In this document: piece after piece, positions 1 through 11,433 of the stretch
How positions within the stretch are numbered: the stretch's first letter is position 1
Layout of the letters: each line of letters begins with the position of its first letter
Assembly: GCA_029582155.1 (NCBI GenBank)
Contig: CM055901.1
Span: 3,765,482 to 3,829,481 of the forward strand
DNA: 64,000 bases
Direction: 5' to 3'
Source of the DNA: Panopea generosa
Lineage: Eukaryota; Mollusca; Bivalvia; Adapedonta; Hiatellidae
Notes under the pieces: model-generated
Told to the model about the DNA's origin: nothing
The model's input: only the letters and a program-made list of their open reading frames with translations
Databases searched by the model: none
Made by a program: the position numbers and the translations under genes

Positions 1-616
1 TTGGTTGTAGCAATGGCAGTATATATAGGAAATTGTAACAGTAGTTGTAGCAATGGCAGTATATATAGGAAAATGTAACGGCAGTTGTAGCAGTAGTAGT
101 ATATAAAGAGAAGTGTAAAAGTGGTTGTAGCAGCGGCAGTATGTATAGGAAATTGTAACAGTATTTGTAGCAGTAGTAGTTAATATATGAAGGTATAACA
201 TTGGTTGTAGCAATGGCAGTATATATAAGAAAGTGTAACTGGTTGTAGCAGCGGCAGTATATATAGGAAATTGTAACAGTAGTTGTAGCAATGGCAGTAT
301 ATATAGGGAGCTGTAACATTAGTTGTAGCAATGGCAGTATGTATAGGAAATTGTAACTGTAGTTGTAGCAGTAGTAGTATATAAAGGAAAGTGTAAAAGT
401 GGTTGTAGCAGCGGCAGTATGTATAGGAAATTGTAACATATTTGTAGCAGTGGTAGTTTATATATGAAGGTATAACATTGGTTGTAGTAATGGCAGTATA
501 TATAGGAAATTGTAACAGTAGTTGTAGCAATGGCAGTATATATACGAAATTGTAACAGTAGTTGTAGCAGTAGTAGTATATAAAGGAAAGTGTAAAAGTG
601 GTTGTAGCAGCGGCAG
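1..616. repeat. 40-bp minisatellite array
   Basis: About 15 copies of a 40-bp unit beginning GTTGTAGCA and ending near TTGTAACAGTA. Variants come in a recurring order: a CAGTAGTAGTATATAAAG type is followed by a CAGCGGCAGTATGTATAGG type at about 80-160, 360-435 and 558-616, so a higher-order repeat is present. A 116-codon minus-strand open frame across 180-530 only reflects the lack of stops in the repeat. The array is cut by the window start and joins the next array inside a unit. Confidence 0.93.
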
Positions 617-1487
617 TTAGAGGTTGGTGAGAGTTTAGTGATGTATCGTAGTTTATATGGTAGTGATTTGTTATGTGTAAGTTAAAGTTTGGTGAGAGTT
701 CGTGATGTATGGTAGTTTATATGATAGTGATTTGTTATGTGTAAGTTAAAGTTTGGTGAGAGTTCGTGATGTATGGTAGTTTATATGATAGTGATTTGTG
801 ATATGTAAGTCAGAGATGGGTGAGAATTTAGTGATGTATGGTAGTTTATATGATAGTGATTTGTGATATGTAAGTTAGAGGTTGGTGAGAGTTTAGTGAT
901 GTATCGTAGTTTATATGGTAGATATTTGTTATGTGTAAGTTAAAGTTTAGTGAGAGTTAGTGATGTATGGTAGTTTATATTAGTAAGAGGTGGGTGAGAA
1001 TTTAGTGATATATCGTAGTTTATATGATAGTGATTTGTGATATGTAAGTCAGAGATGGGTGAGAATTTAGTGATGTATGGTAGTTTATATGATAGTGATT
1101 TGTGATATGTAAGTTAGACGTTGGTGAGAGTTTAGTGATGTATCGTAGTTTATATGGTAGATATTTGTTATGTGTAAGTTAAAGTTTAGTGAGAGTTAGT
1201 GATGTATGGTAGTTTATATTAGTAAGAGGTGGGTGAGAATTTAGTGATATATCGTAGTTTATATGGTAGTGATTTGTTATGTGTAAGTTAAAGTTTGGTG
1301 AGAGTTAGTGATGTATGGTTGTTTATATGAGTTAGAGATGGGTGAGAGTTTAGTGATGTATCGTAGTTTATATGGTAGTGATTTGTGATATGTAAGTTAG
1401 ATGTGGGTGATAGTTTAGTGATGTATGATAATTTATATGGTAGTGATTTGTGATATGTCAGTTAGAGGTGGGTGAGAGTTTAGTGAT
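617..1487. repeat. 65-bp minisatellite array
   Basis: About 13 copies of a unit of roughly 65 bp (TTAGAGGTTGGTGAGAGTTT ... GATATGTAAG), several of them shortened. A block starting near 877 recurs near 1118, about 241 bp apart, as a higher-order repeat. It directly abuts the 40-bp array at about 616 with no spacer. Confidence 0.9.
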
Positions 1488-1739
1488 TGAATATGTCTGT
1501 GATGTTATTTCAGGTGTCGGTATTATATAATTTAATACACCGGGTGTTTTGAAATCAAAATTGAAGTTTAGATTGATTTGCAAATGACATCGTAAACAAA
1601 TCTCGAAATCAAGTCAGTGACACCTTTCATAACATTCAGTGATGGAAAGTATTACAATTAAATTACACCCAGTACATATGGTCAAATCTGTAATATCGGT
1701 ATTATTTTATTGCAGTTTTCTAAAACTATATACAGTAGA
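1488..1739. other. Unique AT-rich spacer
   Basis: Non-repetitive DNA between minisatellites; nothing recognisable as gene, tRNA or element. Confidence 0.5.
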
Positions 1740-2175
1740 TTTACCATCACACAGCGATCAGCAGACGAATATAAATGTGTACACTGTATGCAGCACAACC
1801 ATTAATAATTTAATGATAATGATAAAGGGTGTATTTAACAAGGGAAATCAATTGAACAATTCAGTCTACCATAAGGCCCTCAAAACTCTTACCACCAAGC
1901 AGGGATCAGCAGAAAAATATGAAGCAGTACAACACATCCATTAATAATGGCAATAGTAATAATAAGGGATGTATATAACAACAGCAATCAACTGAACAAT
2001 TCAATCTACCATTAGGCCCTCAAAACTCTTACCATCACGTAGATATCAGTGGACAAATATAAATCAGTACAAAACATCAATTAATAATGCTAATAGTAAT
2101 AATAAAGAATGTATTAAACGAAGGAAACCCGTGGAACAATTCAATCTTCCATGAGGCACTCAAAGTTTTTAGATA
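1740..2175. repeat. Three diverged copies of a ~139-bp unit
   Basis: CCATTAATAAT recurs at about 1799, 1938 and 2078, each followed by a GAACAATTCA.TCTACCAT..GGC.CTCAAA block and preceded by an ATCAGC.GA..AATAT block. Divergence between copies is substantial, so the triplication is old. The 101-codon plus-strand frame at 1639-1944 crosses two copies and has no family signature. Confidence 0.75.
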
Positions 2176-2488
2176 CATGCGGAGAAGATTATTAACATAT
2201 TGTTGGTTGTTATTTTTTGTTTAAAACACTAACCATTTACCCTATCAGAATGTACGATAAACCGAACGTAAAAGTTGTATTTGCATTAATGTTCCTACGT
2301 TCATAAACACGTTTATTTTGTATAAGATTAGATTTAAATCCAAATATATCAATTGTAATATTTCAATTTCACGACCTTTAAGGTCTGAAATTTTAAACTT
2401 AAACACCGAAAAGAAGCTACATTTGCTAAAAAATGACATGTTGTGATATTTTGTTTTAAATTGAACGCAAGACTTTAAAACAAGACAA
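2176..2488. other. Unique AT-rich spacer
   Basis: No recognisable feature between the 139-bp repeat and the SINE. Confidence 0.4.
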
Positions 2489-2489
2489 A

Positions 2490-2735
2490 GGTCCTCCATG
2501 GCCGATGGTCTAAGACACCGTCTAAAGATCACTTATTTCTCACCGCTAAGGTCGTAGGTTCGAGTAATGCTCGCTCCAAAGACATTATGTGAGAAAGTTT
2601 GTCAGTTACTTGCGGAAGAACGGTGGTTCTACTCTGATTCATTCTGAGGTCTTCCTCCACCAATACAATTGAATATGCCATATATAGCCTGAAATGTGTT
2701 GAAAATCGAATTAAACACTATAAAAAAAATAAAAC
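2490..2735 (+). mobile_element. tRNA-derived SINE, family A
   Basis: The head CATGGCCGATGGTCTAAGAC resembles the A box of tRNA-Leu/Ser, and GGTCGTAGGTTCGAG.AATG.TC resembles a B box. The body contains TGTGAGAAAGTTTG.CAGTTACTTGCGGAAG and GAGGTCTTCCTCCACCAATA, and the element ends in GCCTGAAATGTGTTGAAAA followed by an A-rich tail. Other copies lie near 16.65, 37.6-37.9, 40.9, 41.3, 45.05, 54.0 and 56.6 kb. Such elements are mobilised in trans by LINE machinery. Confidence 0.85.
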
Positions 2736-2783
2736 CAGACGACAACTTCCACTCATCAGTTACTATGAGTTACTTGAAATGCT

Positions 2784-2877
<94 letters not shown>
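2784..2877. repeat. (GA)n microsatellite
   Basis: Near-continuous GA dinucleotides with three GAAAGA interruptions, shortly after the SINE tail. Confidence 0.97.
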
Positions 2878-2878
<1 letters not shown>

Positions 2879-3044
2879 AACATGATATAAACGCTTGGGT
2901 CAAGTGGTCATCAAAGTGGTTGAATCACCTTGTGTAATATGTGTGTTTCTATAGCGACATCACGTGATTTAGACAAAAACTCTTCTGAGATAAAATATTT
3001 TTATACATAAATTATGTTGATATATGGCAACATAAATTTTTAAA

Positions 3045-4570
3045 TACAAACTAACCTGATAGTAGATATGTTTAATTACAGGACTACGTAAAGTGATTCA
3101 ATTACTGACAGTAGATATGTTTATTATCTTTAAATACAGGACTACGTAAAGTGATTCAATTACTGACAGTAGATATGTTTATTATCTTTAAATACAGGAC
3201 TACGTAATGTGATTCAATTACTGATAGTAGATATGTTTGTTACCTTTAAATACAGGACTACGTAAAGTGATTCAATTACTGACAGTAGACTATGTTTATT
3301 ATCTTTAATTACAGGACTACGTAAAGTGATTCAGTTACTGGTATAAGATATGTTTAGTATCTTTAAATACAGGACTACGTTAAGGATTCAATTAGTGATA
3401 GTAGATATGTTTATTATTTTTAAATACAGGACTACGCCAGTTGATTCAATTATTGATAGTAGATATGTTATCATCTTTAAATACAGGACTACGTAAAGTG
3501 GCTCAATTGAAAAAAACTAACCTTATATTAAATATGTTTATCATCTTTAAATACAGGATCACGTAAAGTGATTCAATTAAAAAATCAACCTGATAGTAGA
3601 TTTGTTTATCATCTTTAAATACAGGACCACGCAAAGTGTTTCAATTAAAAAAATTAACCTGATAGTAGATATGTTTATCTTCTGTAATTATGCGGCCATA
3701 TAAAGTGATACAGACAAAAATTAACTGAGATAAAATATGTTTATTATCTGTAAGTCTATAGTACGTAAAATGATTCAGTAGAAAATTATCTTAGAAAACT
3801 TATTTGAGATATTATATCTTTATCACCCGGGAATATATGGTCACGTAAAGCGATTCAAACAAAATACTTAATTGAGGTTAGATACATTTACTGTGAATAT
3901 ATGACTACGTAAAATGATTCAGGCAAAATCTTACCTAATATCAGATATATTTATTATCTTTGAGGCTATGGTCACGTAAAGCATTCCAGACAAAAATTTA
4001 ACAGAGATAAAAAACGTTTATTGTATGTAAATATATAGCTACATTAAGAGACTCAGTATAAACTTAACTTAAAAAAATAGGTTTCTTTATCATTTGATAT
4101 AAAATATGTATACTCGTGAGTGTATGGCCGCGTAAAGCGATTCAAACAAAATACTTAATTGAGGTTAGATATGCTTTTTAACTGTTAATACATGTAAAAT
4201 GATTCAGACAAAATATTACCTGATAATCCATAGCCACGTAAGGTGATCAAGACAAAAACATAACCGAGATAAAATGTGTTTATCTTAAGTCCATAGTTAC
4301 ATAAAAAAGATTCAGACACACTCTTAGAAAGCTTAGAAATGTTTATCATTTGAGATAAGATGTGTTTATTATTTGACATCATGTATGTTTACTATCTGAG
4401 ATAATATATTTTTATTATTTGAGATAATGTAAGTTTGTTATCTGACATATGCTTATGAGCTGATATAATATATATTTATCATTTAAGATAATGTAAGTTT
4501 ACTATCAGAAACAATATATATTTATTTTCTGAGATAATATAAAAAAATATGCTTATTATTATTTGAGATA
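3045..4570. repeat. 58-bp minisatellite decaying into diverged copies
   Basis: Near-identical 58-bp units (TTAAATACAGGACTACGTAA ... GTAGATATGTTTATTATCT) run from about 3073 to 3480. Towards 4150 the copies diverge in length and sequence but keep the ACGTAAAGTGATTCA core. From 4320 to 4570 only TTTATTATTTGAGATAATAT-like fragments remain. The gradient suggests recent amplification only at the left end. Confidence 0.85.
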
Positions 4571-4723
4571 ACATGTGCTTATTATTTACATTTTATTTAA
4601 TTAAATTCATTTATATTATCAGTACCAGTCATTTGAACATACAAAAGTGTATATACATTCCCGTTTTCACTTCTTTGCCATTCCCTCTCTATGATCTCAC
4701 GTTCAGTCTTCTCCTCTCATCCC

Positions 4724-4725
<2 letters not shown>

Positions 4726-4819
<94 letters not shown>

Positions 4820-4873
4820 AACCTCTCTCTCAACCTCTCTCTCTCTTTCTTTCTCTTTCTCTCTCTCCCTCTT

Positions 4874-4906
<33 letters not shown>

Positions 4907-4937
4907 ATCTCTCTCTTTCTCTCCCTCTATCTCTCTT

Positions 4938-4983
<46 letters not shown>

Positions 4984-5052
4984 CATCTCTCTCTCTCTCT
5001 CTCTCTCGCTCTCTGTCTCTGTCTCTGTCTCTGTCTCTCTGTTTCTCTCAGT
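4726..5052. repeat. (CT)n tract with CTTT and CTGT variants
   Basis: Over 300 bp of polypyrimidine, mainly CT. The 211- and 130-codon Leu/Ser frames across it are microsatellite translations. It ends in a CTCTGT submotif that is repeated 326 bp later. Confidence 0.97.
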
Positions 5053-5262
5053 CTTACTCTTTATTTCATTTTTACACCCTTAAGTCCTCTCTTATTTTTT
5101 CTCTCTGCTTCTCTTTCCTTCATCGCTAGACTCACATTGTCTGCTGCCTCCCGTTCCCATAAACGTGTTTACTGTTGTTTTTTTGTTATTTTAATATTTA
5201 ATTCTTAAGTATATGATCATATTAATTTAAAGCATACTTATATTCAATTCCATCCCTCCTCC

Positions 5263-5309
<47 letters not shown>

Positions 5310-5595
5310 CACCTCTCTCTCTCTCTCTCTCTCGCTCTCTGTCTCTGTCTCTGTCTCTGTCTCTCTGTTTCTCTCAGTCTTACTCTTTATTTCATTTTTA
5401 CACCCTTAAGTCCTCTCTTATTTTTTCTCTCTGCTTCTCTTTCCTTCATCGCTAGACTCACATTGTCTGCTGCCTCCCGTTCCCATAAACGTGTTTACTG
5501 CTGTTTTTTTGTTATTTTAATATTTAATTCTTAAGTATATGATCATATTAATTTAAAGCATACTTATATTCAATTCCATCCCTCCTCCCTCCTCC

Positions 5596-5600
<5 letters not shown>
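4972..5600. repeat. ~326-bp tandem duplication with CT tracts
   Basis: The segment containing (CTCTGT)n, CAGTCTTACTCTTTATTTCA, CATCGCTAGACTCACATTG and ATATGATCATATTAATTTAA occurs twice. The landmark CAGTCTTACTC lies at about 5049 and 5375. The two copies are nearly identical (for example one T/C change in GTTTACTGYTG), implying a recent event. CT tracts flank each copy. Confidence 0.92.
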
Positions 5601-5601
<1 letters not shown>

Positions 5602-5663
<62 letters not shown>

Positions 5664-5900
5664 CGCATTATCTTCTATTTCTTTCTTTCTCTGTTTTTTT
5701 TTCCTTTCGCTCTTCTATCCTCTCTCCAAGATACTCTCTTGTTCTATTTTACAATTTCCCCTCCCAATCGCTCCTCTCTTTCTTCATGTACACGTCACAG
5801 AAATTATATTTTCAAATTAACTATATTATTACTTTATACTTTCTCTCTATCTCTCTATCTCTCTCCTTCCTCCCTCTCTATCTCTCTTTCTTTCTATTTC
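5602..5900. repeat. (CT)n tract and pyrimidine-rich flank
   Basis: A pure CT run from about 5602 to 5660, followed by pyrimidine-rich DNA with further short CT runs up to about 5905. Confidence 0.9.
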
Positions 5901-5905
5901 TCTCT

Positions 5906-6315
5906 CGTTTGTTTTAAATTTTGACTCAATCATGTGCATTTATTTTTTAAAGTAGAAGATTAATTATTAATTGTTAATTTTATTTGTAAAATCGTTATCA
6001 GTTGGTTATTTTAATTAACTCATAAAATGCACAGATAAGGAATTATTCCTCCAAAGTTTAAAACAACAACAACAACAACATCAACAACAGTCAATCCATC
6101 GATTACACGCAGTTGCTGATTCTATTGTTTTTATCGGGTTTTCATTTACGGTGATTACCTTTATGCCACCTAAACTTTACAAAATAAACAATAATTTTCC
6201 CCAAACAAACAACCATTTCAGTTATTACCATACAGTTGTTTATTTTTATTTTGTTAAAAGCAAGCCAGTTAAGACAAATCGTCACTATATCGTATATATT
6301 AAAGCATGTACTCAC
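5906..6315 (-). other. Start of the NOL4-family intron 1
   Basis: AT-rich sequence immediately downstream (minus strand) of the exon donor, with an ACAACA run at 6062-6080. The open frame reads past the donor for 57 more codons to a stop near 6142, but the added residues do not resemble the family, which supports splicing at 6315/6316. Confidence 0.6.
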
Positions 6316-6630
6316 CGCTTGTTTGACCGGCACGAACACAACATTCTGTAATCCGTTATTCCCGCCACTGGCAGATCCTAGTTTGAATCCCTTTGCTTTC
6401 ACCCAAAACCGGAATTTAGAGTTCTCGGTACAGGACTCCTCCTCTCCGTTCAGTATTCTTACAATCCTGTCGTACTTTTTGCGTGTGACCGTTTTAGTCT
6501 TACCACTGTCACCGTATGTTTTAAGGGCCCAAGTTTGAAACGTTTCAAACATTTCTCTTTTGTTGGCATCCGTTATCCCATTCGTCCGGACAACTTCAGT
6601 CCCGATCATCGGTTTGTCCAATGTTAGCAT
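6316..6630 (-). CDS. NOL4: First coding exon of a NOL4-family protein (partial gene)
   Basis: This exon encodes 105 residues that match the N-terminus of nucleolar protein 4 / NOL4-like as I know the family. A helix with FQTWALKTYG (residues 31-40) is followed by the hallmark DSGKTKTVTRKKYDRIVRIL (41-60), then KFRFWVKAKGFKLG (72-85) and VVFVPVK (97-103). The start ATG at 6628-6630 has an in-frame TAG 15 nt upstream, which fixes the upper limit; M28 is an alternative start, closer to the vertebrate length. After codon 105 (GCG) comes a consensus donor GTGAGT, giving a phase-0 intron. No later NOL4 exon is recognisable at 1-6315, so intron 1 is at least 6.3 kb and the gene is cut by the window. 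NOL4 proteins are nuclear/nucleolar with poorly known biochemistry. Whether this is NOL4 or NOL4L cannot be decided from one exon; invertebrates may have a single orthologue. Confidence 0.88.
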
Positions 6631-6639
6631 TATTTTAAA

Positions 6640-7460
6640 ATACTATTTTTTTAATGAGTACCACTCATAAATTTTCAAGTAATAAACAACGTGCCTACTT
6701 GATAAAGTTATATAGATATATTAATAATATACATATATATAAGCTATATTAAATATAAAATGCAAAATCATTAAATCAACTTTAAATGCTCACTTCCTGC
6801 AGACGTCGTCTGTGACAACCCGGTCTCAGCTTCCGAGAATAAAGTATATTATAGAAATCCTATTTTCTAAATCACTTTACTATAGTAACAGGACATCTCG
6901 TGACGGAGCAGTCTCGGTGATCTGGAGGCTTGTCGTGATTCTTGTTGTCAATGGGATGCACCATAATCTTTTATCCTTACACCGTCTTTGTGACACAGAT
7001 CTGTTGCACGCGCCTCGCCCTAATTATAACATTCGCGTTGCCGGGACGATGGTTAAACGTATCAACCAATCAGACGTTGAGAAACACTCTGTCCCATTGC
7101 TACTCGCTAATGAATATTCATGAGCGTATCTTGAGTAAGAGAAAAAACTTTGAAACGACTTATTGGGGAAATGGAAAGAACTTGCGATATGTCGTTCGCG
7201 TGCGGGAAAGGCACTACAATTATCCGTCATTTTGCACTGTGAAATCGGCCATGTCTTCATAAAACTTCGTGATCATGTTGATTCCCTATAATGAGGATCA
7301 GCCAGGAGCACAGCGGGTAAAAAGTATCGGGGACAATAAGTTACATTGTAAACAAGTCCGCTGGTGACTCGCGTGCCGTCAGACTGGGTGCGAATGGAGT
7401 TATTAGCGGGTCCCGGATTCGTGACAAACGCAGCGTTAGTAAGCTGCTAAAGTGAGAGGA
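6640..7460 (-). promoter_or_regulatory. Putative CpG-bearing promoter and 5' UTR of the NOL4-family gene
   Basis: Directly upstream of the coding exon. Between about 6800 and 7460 the base composition departs from its AT-rich surroundings and CpG becomes frequent (GCACGCGCCTCGCC, TCGCGTTGCCGGGACG, CGTTCGCGTGCGGG, ACTCGCGTGCCGTC). It holds an NF-Y-type ACCAATCAG (7065-7073) and a perfect 12-bp palindrome ATGAATATTCAT (7110-7121). No TATA box is placed with confidence. The start site is not determinable from sequence, and transcription towards the plus side is also possible. Confidence 0.6.
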
Positions 7461-7640
7461 CTGTGAACAAGAGGGTGTCGGAGACAGGTGATCACTTTGT
7501 TTGCAATGTTCGTTTGTTGATGGATGTGTGAAATATATATTTTGTTGTTGAAATTATAATAGCTCGAAAATACAGGCGATACCAGGTGACTTAAAAGTTA
7601 GAAATCACCGTCACCTCGGCATATTGAACATATAGTGCTT
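7461..7640. other. Spacer upstream of the promoter
   Basis: Mixed-composition unique DNA; no feature recognised. Confidence 0.35.
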
Positions 7641-7684
7641 CTTTCATAGTGGTTAAAATTTTAATGATGTGCTACATGGTCAAT

Positions 7685-8055
7685 AATACTGCTACTTCTA
7701 TTCTGCTACTGCTTCTGCTACTGCTACTGCTACTGCTACTGCTACTGCTACTGCTACTGCTACGGCTACTGCTACTGCTACTGCTAATTAATGCTAATGA
7801 TAATGCTAGTGCTAACGGTGATGAAAATAAAAGTGATATATAGTGACAGGGGCAAGGGCAGGGGCAGTGGCAGTGGCAGTGGCAGTAACAGTTACAATAA
7901 CAGTAACAGTTGCAATAACAGTAACAGTAACTGTACGTAACTGTTACAGTAGCATTAGAAGTAGCAGTAGAAGTAGCAGTAACAGTAACTAACACATTAA
8001 CAATTACAAAACTACTTCCAATAATCATAACAATAACAATAACAATTATCATCAG
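7685..8055. repeat. GCTACT / GGCAGT / AACAGT microsatellite cluster
   Basis: (CTACTG)n at 7690-7790, then GGGGCA and GGCAGT hexamers at 7848-7885, AACAGT/ACAATA hexamers at 7886-7990, and ACAATA at 8020-8050. Poly-Leu and poly-Ser frames on both strands are by-products. Neighbouring motifs differ by one or two bases, as expected from stepwise repeat evolution. Confidence 0.93.
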
Positions 8056-9120
8056 TATTGTGTTTTACTCGCCATTTGTTGAATAAGAACACGACAGAGA
8101 ACAGTGCAGTAAAATATATACCTAGAAACAAAATGTTCGAAAAAAGAAACAATGTTCATTTAACCGGATAATTCTCTATATTGGACTAAATTAAGGGCCA
8201 CATTTTTGTTTGTTAAGTTCTGCCCCATTCAACATTAGCTCCCTGGTATGTCTATTATGTGATATATGATAAAAAAAAACAACAAGTAATGTTAGTTTGA
8301 CAAATAATATAAAAAATAGTAAGTAAACACACGTTAAAATATATATATATATATAGTTTATTCTAGTTTTAAGGGCCTCTTGGAAGATTAAATTTATTCG
8401 AATACATTCTGTAGTTAATAAAGGCTTTTATTATTATGATTTGTGTTATTGGTGATATTATCAGTTCTTATTAATTGATTAGTTATCACTGTCTGTTGTT
8501 ACAAATGTGACAATGACAAATAATGTTGATTGCCGTTGTTGTTGTTGTTGTTGCTGCTGCTGCTGTTGTTGTTGTTCTTCTTCTTCTTCTTTTTCTTCTT
8601 CTTCTTGGGAATTCATTACTGTGAGCCTATCTTCTGAACTACAGAAATATGTAAATTTATTAGTTTAAACATGACCTTATTCACGTATAGTATAAACATG
8701 CAAAAATAATAAATAAGTGAAAAAACGGGTACAGAAGAAAGCATACAATATGTTTCTTTATAATTAATTATGCATTTAAAGTGACGTACAAATCACATTG
8801 TAACATAAATTGTAATATGTAAAAATAAACATTTGTTAATCGAAATGTTGTTTAAAATGGTTAACCAACTGATACAACGCAGATAACTAGACCAGGGTCG
8901 AGACATACCACACTATACGTACTGAACAATGAACCAGTTAAGTGTTATATCCTATTTCCACATACATATATAACAGATTTGGAGATAAAGGACCTGCTCA
9001 TGGTGATATTGATCAGACAATACTGATCGTTACGGTGATTACGGAGGGAAATAGGAAACGGTTGCTGATTTTGGTGTTTAATTGTTATTGAAGTTGTTTT
9101 TGGTGAGGATTATAATAGGG
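8056..9120. other. AT-rich unique DNA with short microsatellites
   Basis: Contains (AT)n at about 8340-8356 and a GTT/GCT/CTT run at 8531-8606. No coding signature, tRNA or recognised element. Confidence 0.6.
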
Positions 9121-9129
9121 ATGATGCTG

Positions 9130-9349
9130 ATTTAGATGATGATGATGATGGTGGTGATGATGTTGTTGTTGATGATGATGATGATGATGATGATGATTGT
9201 GGTGATGATGTTGTTGTTGATGGTGATGATAATGGTGATGATAATGATGGTGGTGGTGATGTTGTTGATGGTGATGATGAGGAGGAGGATAATGATGATG
9301 ACGATTATAATAATGCTGCTGATGATGGTGGTGATGATGTTGTTGTTGT

Positions 9350-9440
<91 letters not shown>

Positions 9441-9495
9441 TGTGGTGGTGGTGGTGTTGATGGTGATGGTGATGGTGATGATGATGATGACATCG
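9130..9495. repeat. (GAT)n trinucleotide microsatellite
   Basis: GATGATGAT with GTT and GGT variants; a pure (GAT)n run spans about 9350-9428. Frames of 62-144 codons (poly-Met, Ile, Ser) follow from the trinucleotide period and are not genes. Confidence 0.97.
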
Positions 9496-9990
9496 GCGAC
9501 GGTGCTGATGATACGGTGATTATGATAGTTATATTGATTGTGAATATGTAGAGGAATACGTCTCACACCACTAGAACATTTCGCCTATGGTTCCATTGCA
9601 ATGTTAATCCAAATTACAGTGAACAATTAAATTTCACAGCATGTTTCCGTCCTTAAATTCTTCGGTGATTCAAGGTCTACTGTTTTATAAACCAAAATAA
9701 GCATGCCTTTACACGTGACTCCTATAAACTTTCAGAATTCAGTATAATGTAAACAAGCTGGCCGCGATGTGATTCGGCCCACCATGTTAAACTTGAAACA
9801 GAATTGGCTAAAGATCACATATCGGCATCATCTTTTCAGTGACACTTTTTTATAATACTGTCTATTCCGAACATGATAGGAATAAAAAATAAAATTCAAT
9901 ACAAACTCCTGGAAAAGGAAGAAAAATAATTAAAGGGCGACACAGTCCATTAGGATGGTAATGATGTTGATAACGGCGATGATAAATTGG
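9496..9990. other. Unique AT-rich spacer
   Basis: Nothing recognised on either strand. Confidence 0.4.
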
Positions 9991-10350
9991 TGGACGCTGC
10001 TGCTGCTGCTCCTGCTACTGCTGCTGTTGATAATGATGATCGATGATTGCTGACTGCTAATTAATGTTATTGATTGATGCTTGATACGTTAATGCTTGAT
10101 GATTGCTGATTAAATATAGATGCTTGATGATTAATCATTGATGATAAATGATTGATGATTGATGATTGATGATTTATGATCATGTTGCAGGTGACGATGA
10201 TGCTAATGAGAAGATTATGCAGCAAGAAGATGGTGATAATAATCCATTGTTCAAATCATTTTCATCACCATCATAATCATTATCATATCATACTCATCAT
10301 CATCATCATCATCATCATCGTCATCATCATCATCATCATCATCATTATCA
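9991..10350. repeat. GCT, TGATGATT and CAT microsatellites
   Basis: (GCT)n at about 9999-10028, degenerate TTGATGATTGATGA at 10030-10180, and (CAT)n at 10270-10346 with few interruptions. Confidence 0.9.
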
Positions 10351-11265
10351 CAATCATCATTTGGATCATCGTTTCATTGTATTTAGTGTCGTTTTCAACA
10401 GTCTTATATAAGATCAGGCCGCTTTGTGCTTGAATCAGTGTGCCCTCGCAGTCACATTATACCGTCACATTATACCGTCAACTATCCGACCAGTCATACG
10501 ACTCTCTCCTTCAAAATCAAATGAGAAAAAAATGCACTTTTTTAAACAACCAGACAGGTAATCGAACCCATGACCCCTTTCACACAATGTTTATGATTTA
10601 CTAATTAAGCATTGTTCTTTCTTTCATAACGCAAACATTACAGGATAAATTTGGCAACCAGTTTTATTGGTCGAGGACGATGTTTATCCACGAATCTGAG
10701 TAGATGTATTGTCATCCCGCGTGTAACTGACAATTTTTCTCGAATGAAACGCTTGAACCGAGCTGGGTTCGAACCTCTTGAGACGGCGAATTGGACCGCT
10801 TGGCCTCTACCTTGCAGTACCGGTGGAGTATAGACATAACGAAGACAATAGGTCTTTATTTACACTTTTTCTTCACCATAAAAACTACATATTAACAAAA
10901 AATAAATATTTACTTTATTTGAATTATTATGACATGTTTTATTTAGTTTGCCGAAAGTGATTCAACAAGCAACACAGAATCATTTATAAACATTGTTCAT
11001 AATTGCTAAATTGCTATCGCTTGTGGGACGGCCTAAGGACGCAATCAAACCTTGTCGGAATCAAAGTCATTAATTATTTACACCACGTTGTCCCAGAGCA
11101 GGCGGGACGTTAAGCCAGTTCTAACCTCAACACGTCTATTTTTTTCCAATTATATCTGCCGAAATGGTATTGAAATAGATAATAAAATTCTCCAAATGAA
11201 ACGTTATGAAAATGGGACGGCAATGAAAGAATGTGTCATCGTTCACCATTCTTTAATTAACATGT
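10351..11265. other. Unique DNA with tRNA-like scraps
   Basis: Two short B-box-like sequences occur on the minus strand (near 10559-10580 and 10763-10780). They may be remnants of SINEs but lack a body or tail that could confirm this. No gene recognised. Confidence 0.4.
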
Positions 11266-11433
11266 ACAGTCGAACCTGTATAAGGGGTCACCTTTGTTGA
11301 GCCGCCAGCCTTATTTGTTGTTTCCCATTTATATGCTTTCAGAGCAAATTAACATGCATTAAACAACAACCTGTCTTTAAAGGCCATTTTTGCACATTCC
11401 CTTGACTGGCCACTTAAGACAGGGTTGTCTGTA
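11266..11433. mobile_element. Possible short nonautonomous repeat with tail-to-tail termini
   Basis: The left end ACAGTCGAACCTGTATAAGG and the right end GGCCACTTAAGACAGGGTTG are approximately inverted relative to each other (CCTGTATAAG versus CTTAAGACAGG). An inner AACCTGTCTTTAAAGGCC repeats the motif. This layout resembles widespread invertebrate repeats with 'acctgtataa...' ends. No target-site duplication was identified, so this is weak. Confidence 0.35.

Noticed and set aside
4573-5208. Leu/Ser-rich 211-codon protein
   Set aside because: Translation of a CT microsatellite.
7024-7260. 78-codon minus-strand gene in the promoter region
   Set aside because: Overlaps another frame antiparallel, no family similarity, lies in CpG-bearing regulatory-looking DNA.
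10755-10815. tRNA or SINE on the minus strand (GGCCAAGCGGTCC... GGTTCGAACCC)
   Set aside because: A- and B-box-like words exist, but no SINE body, tail or second copy was found.
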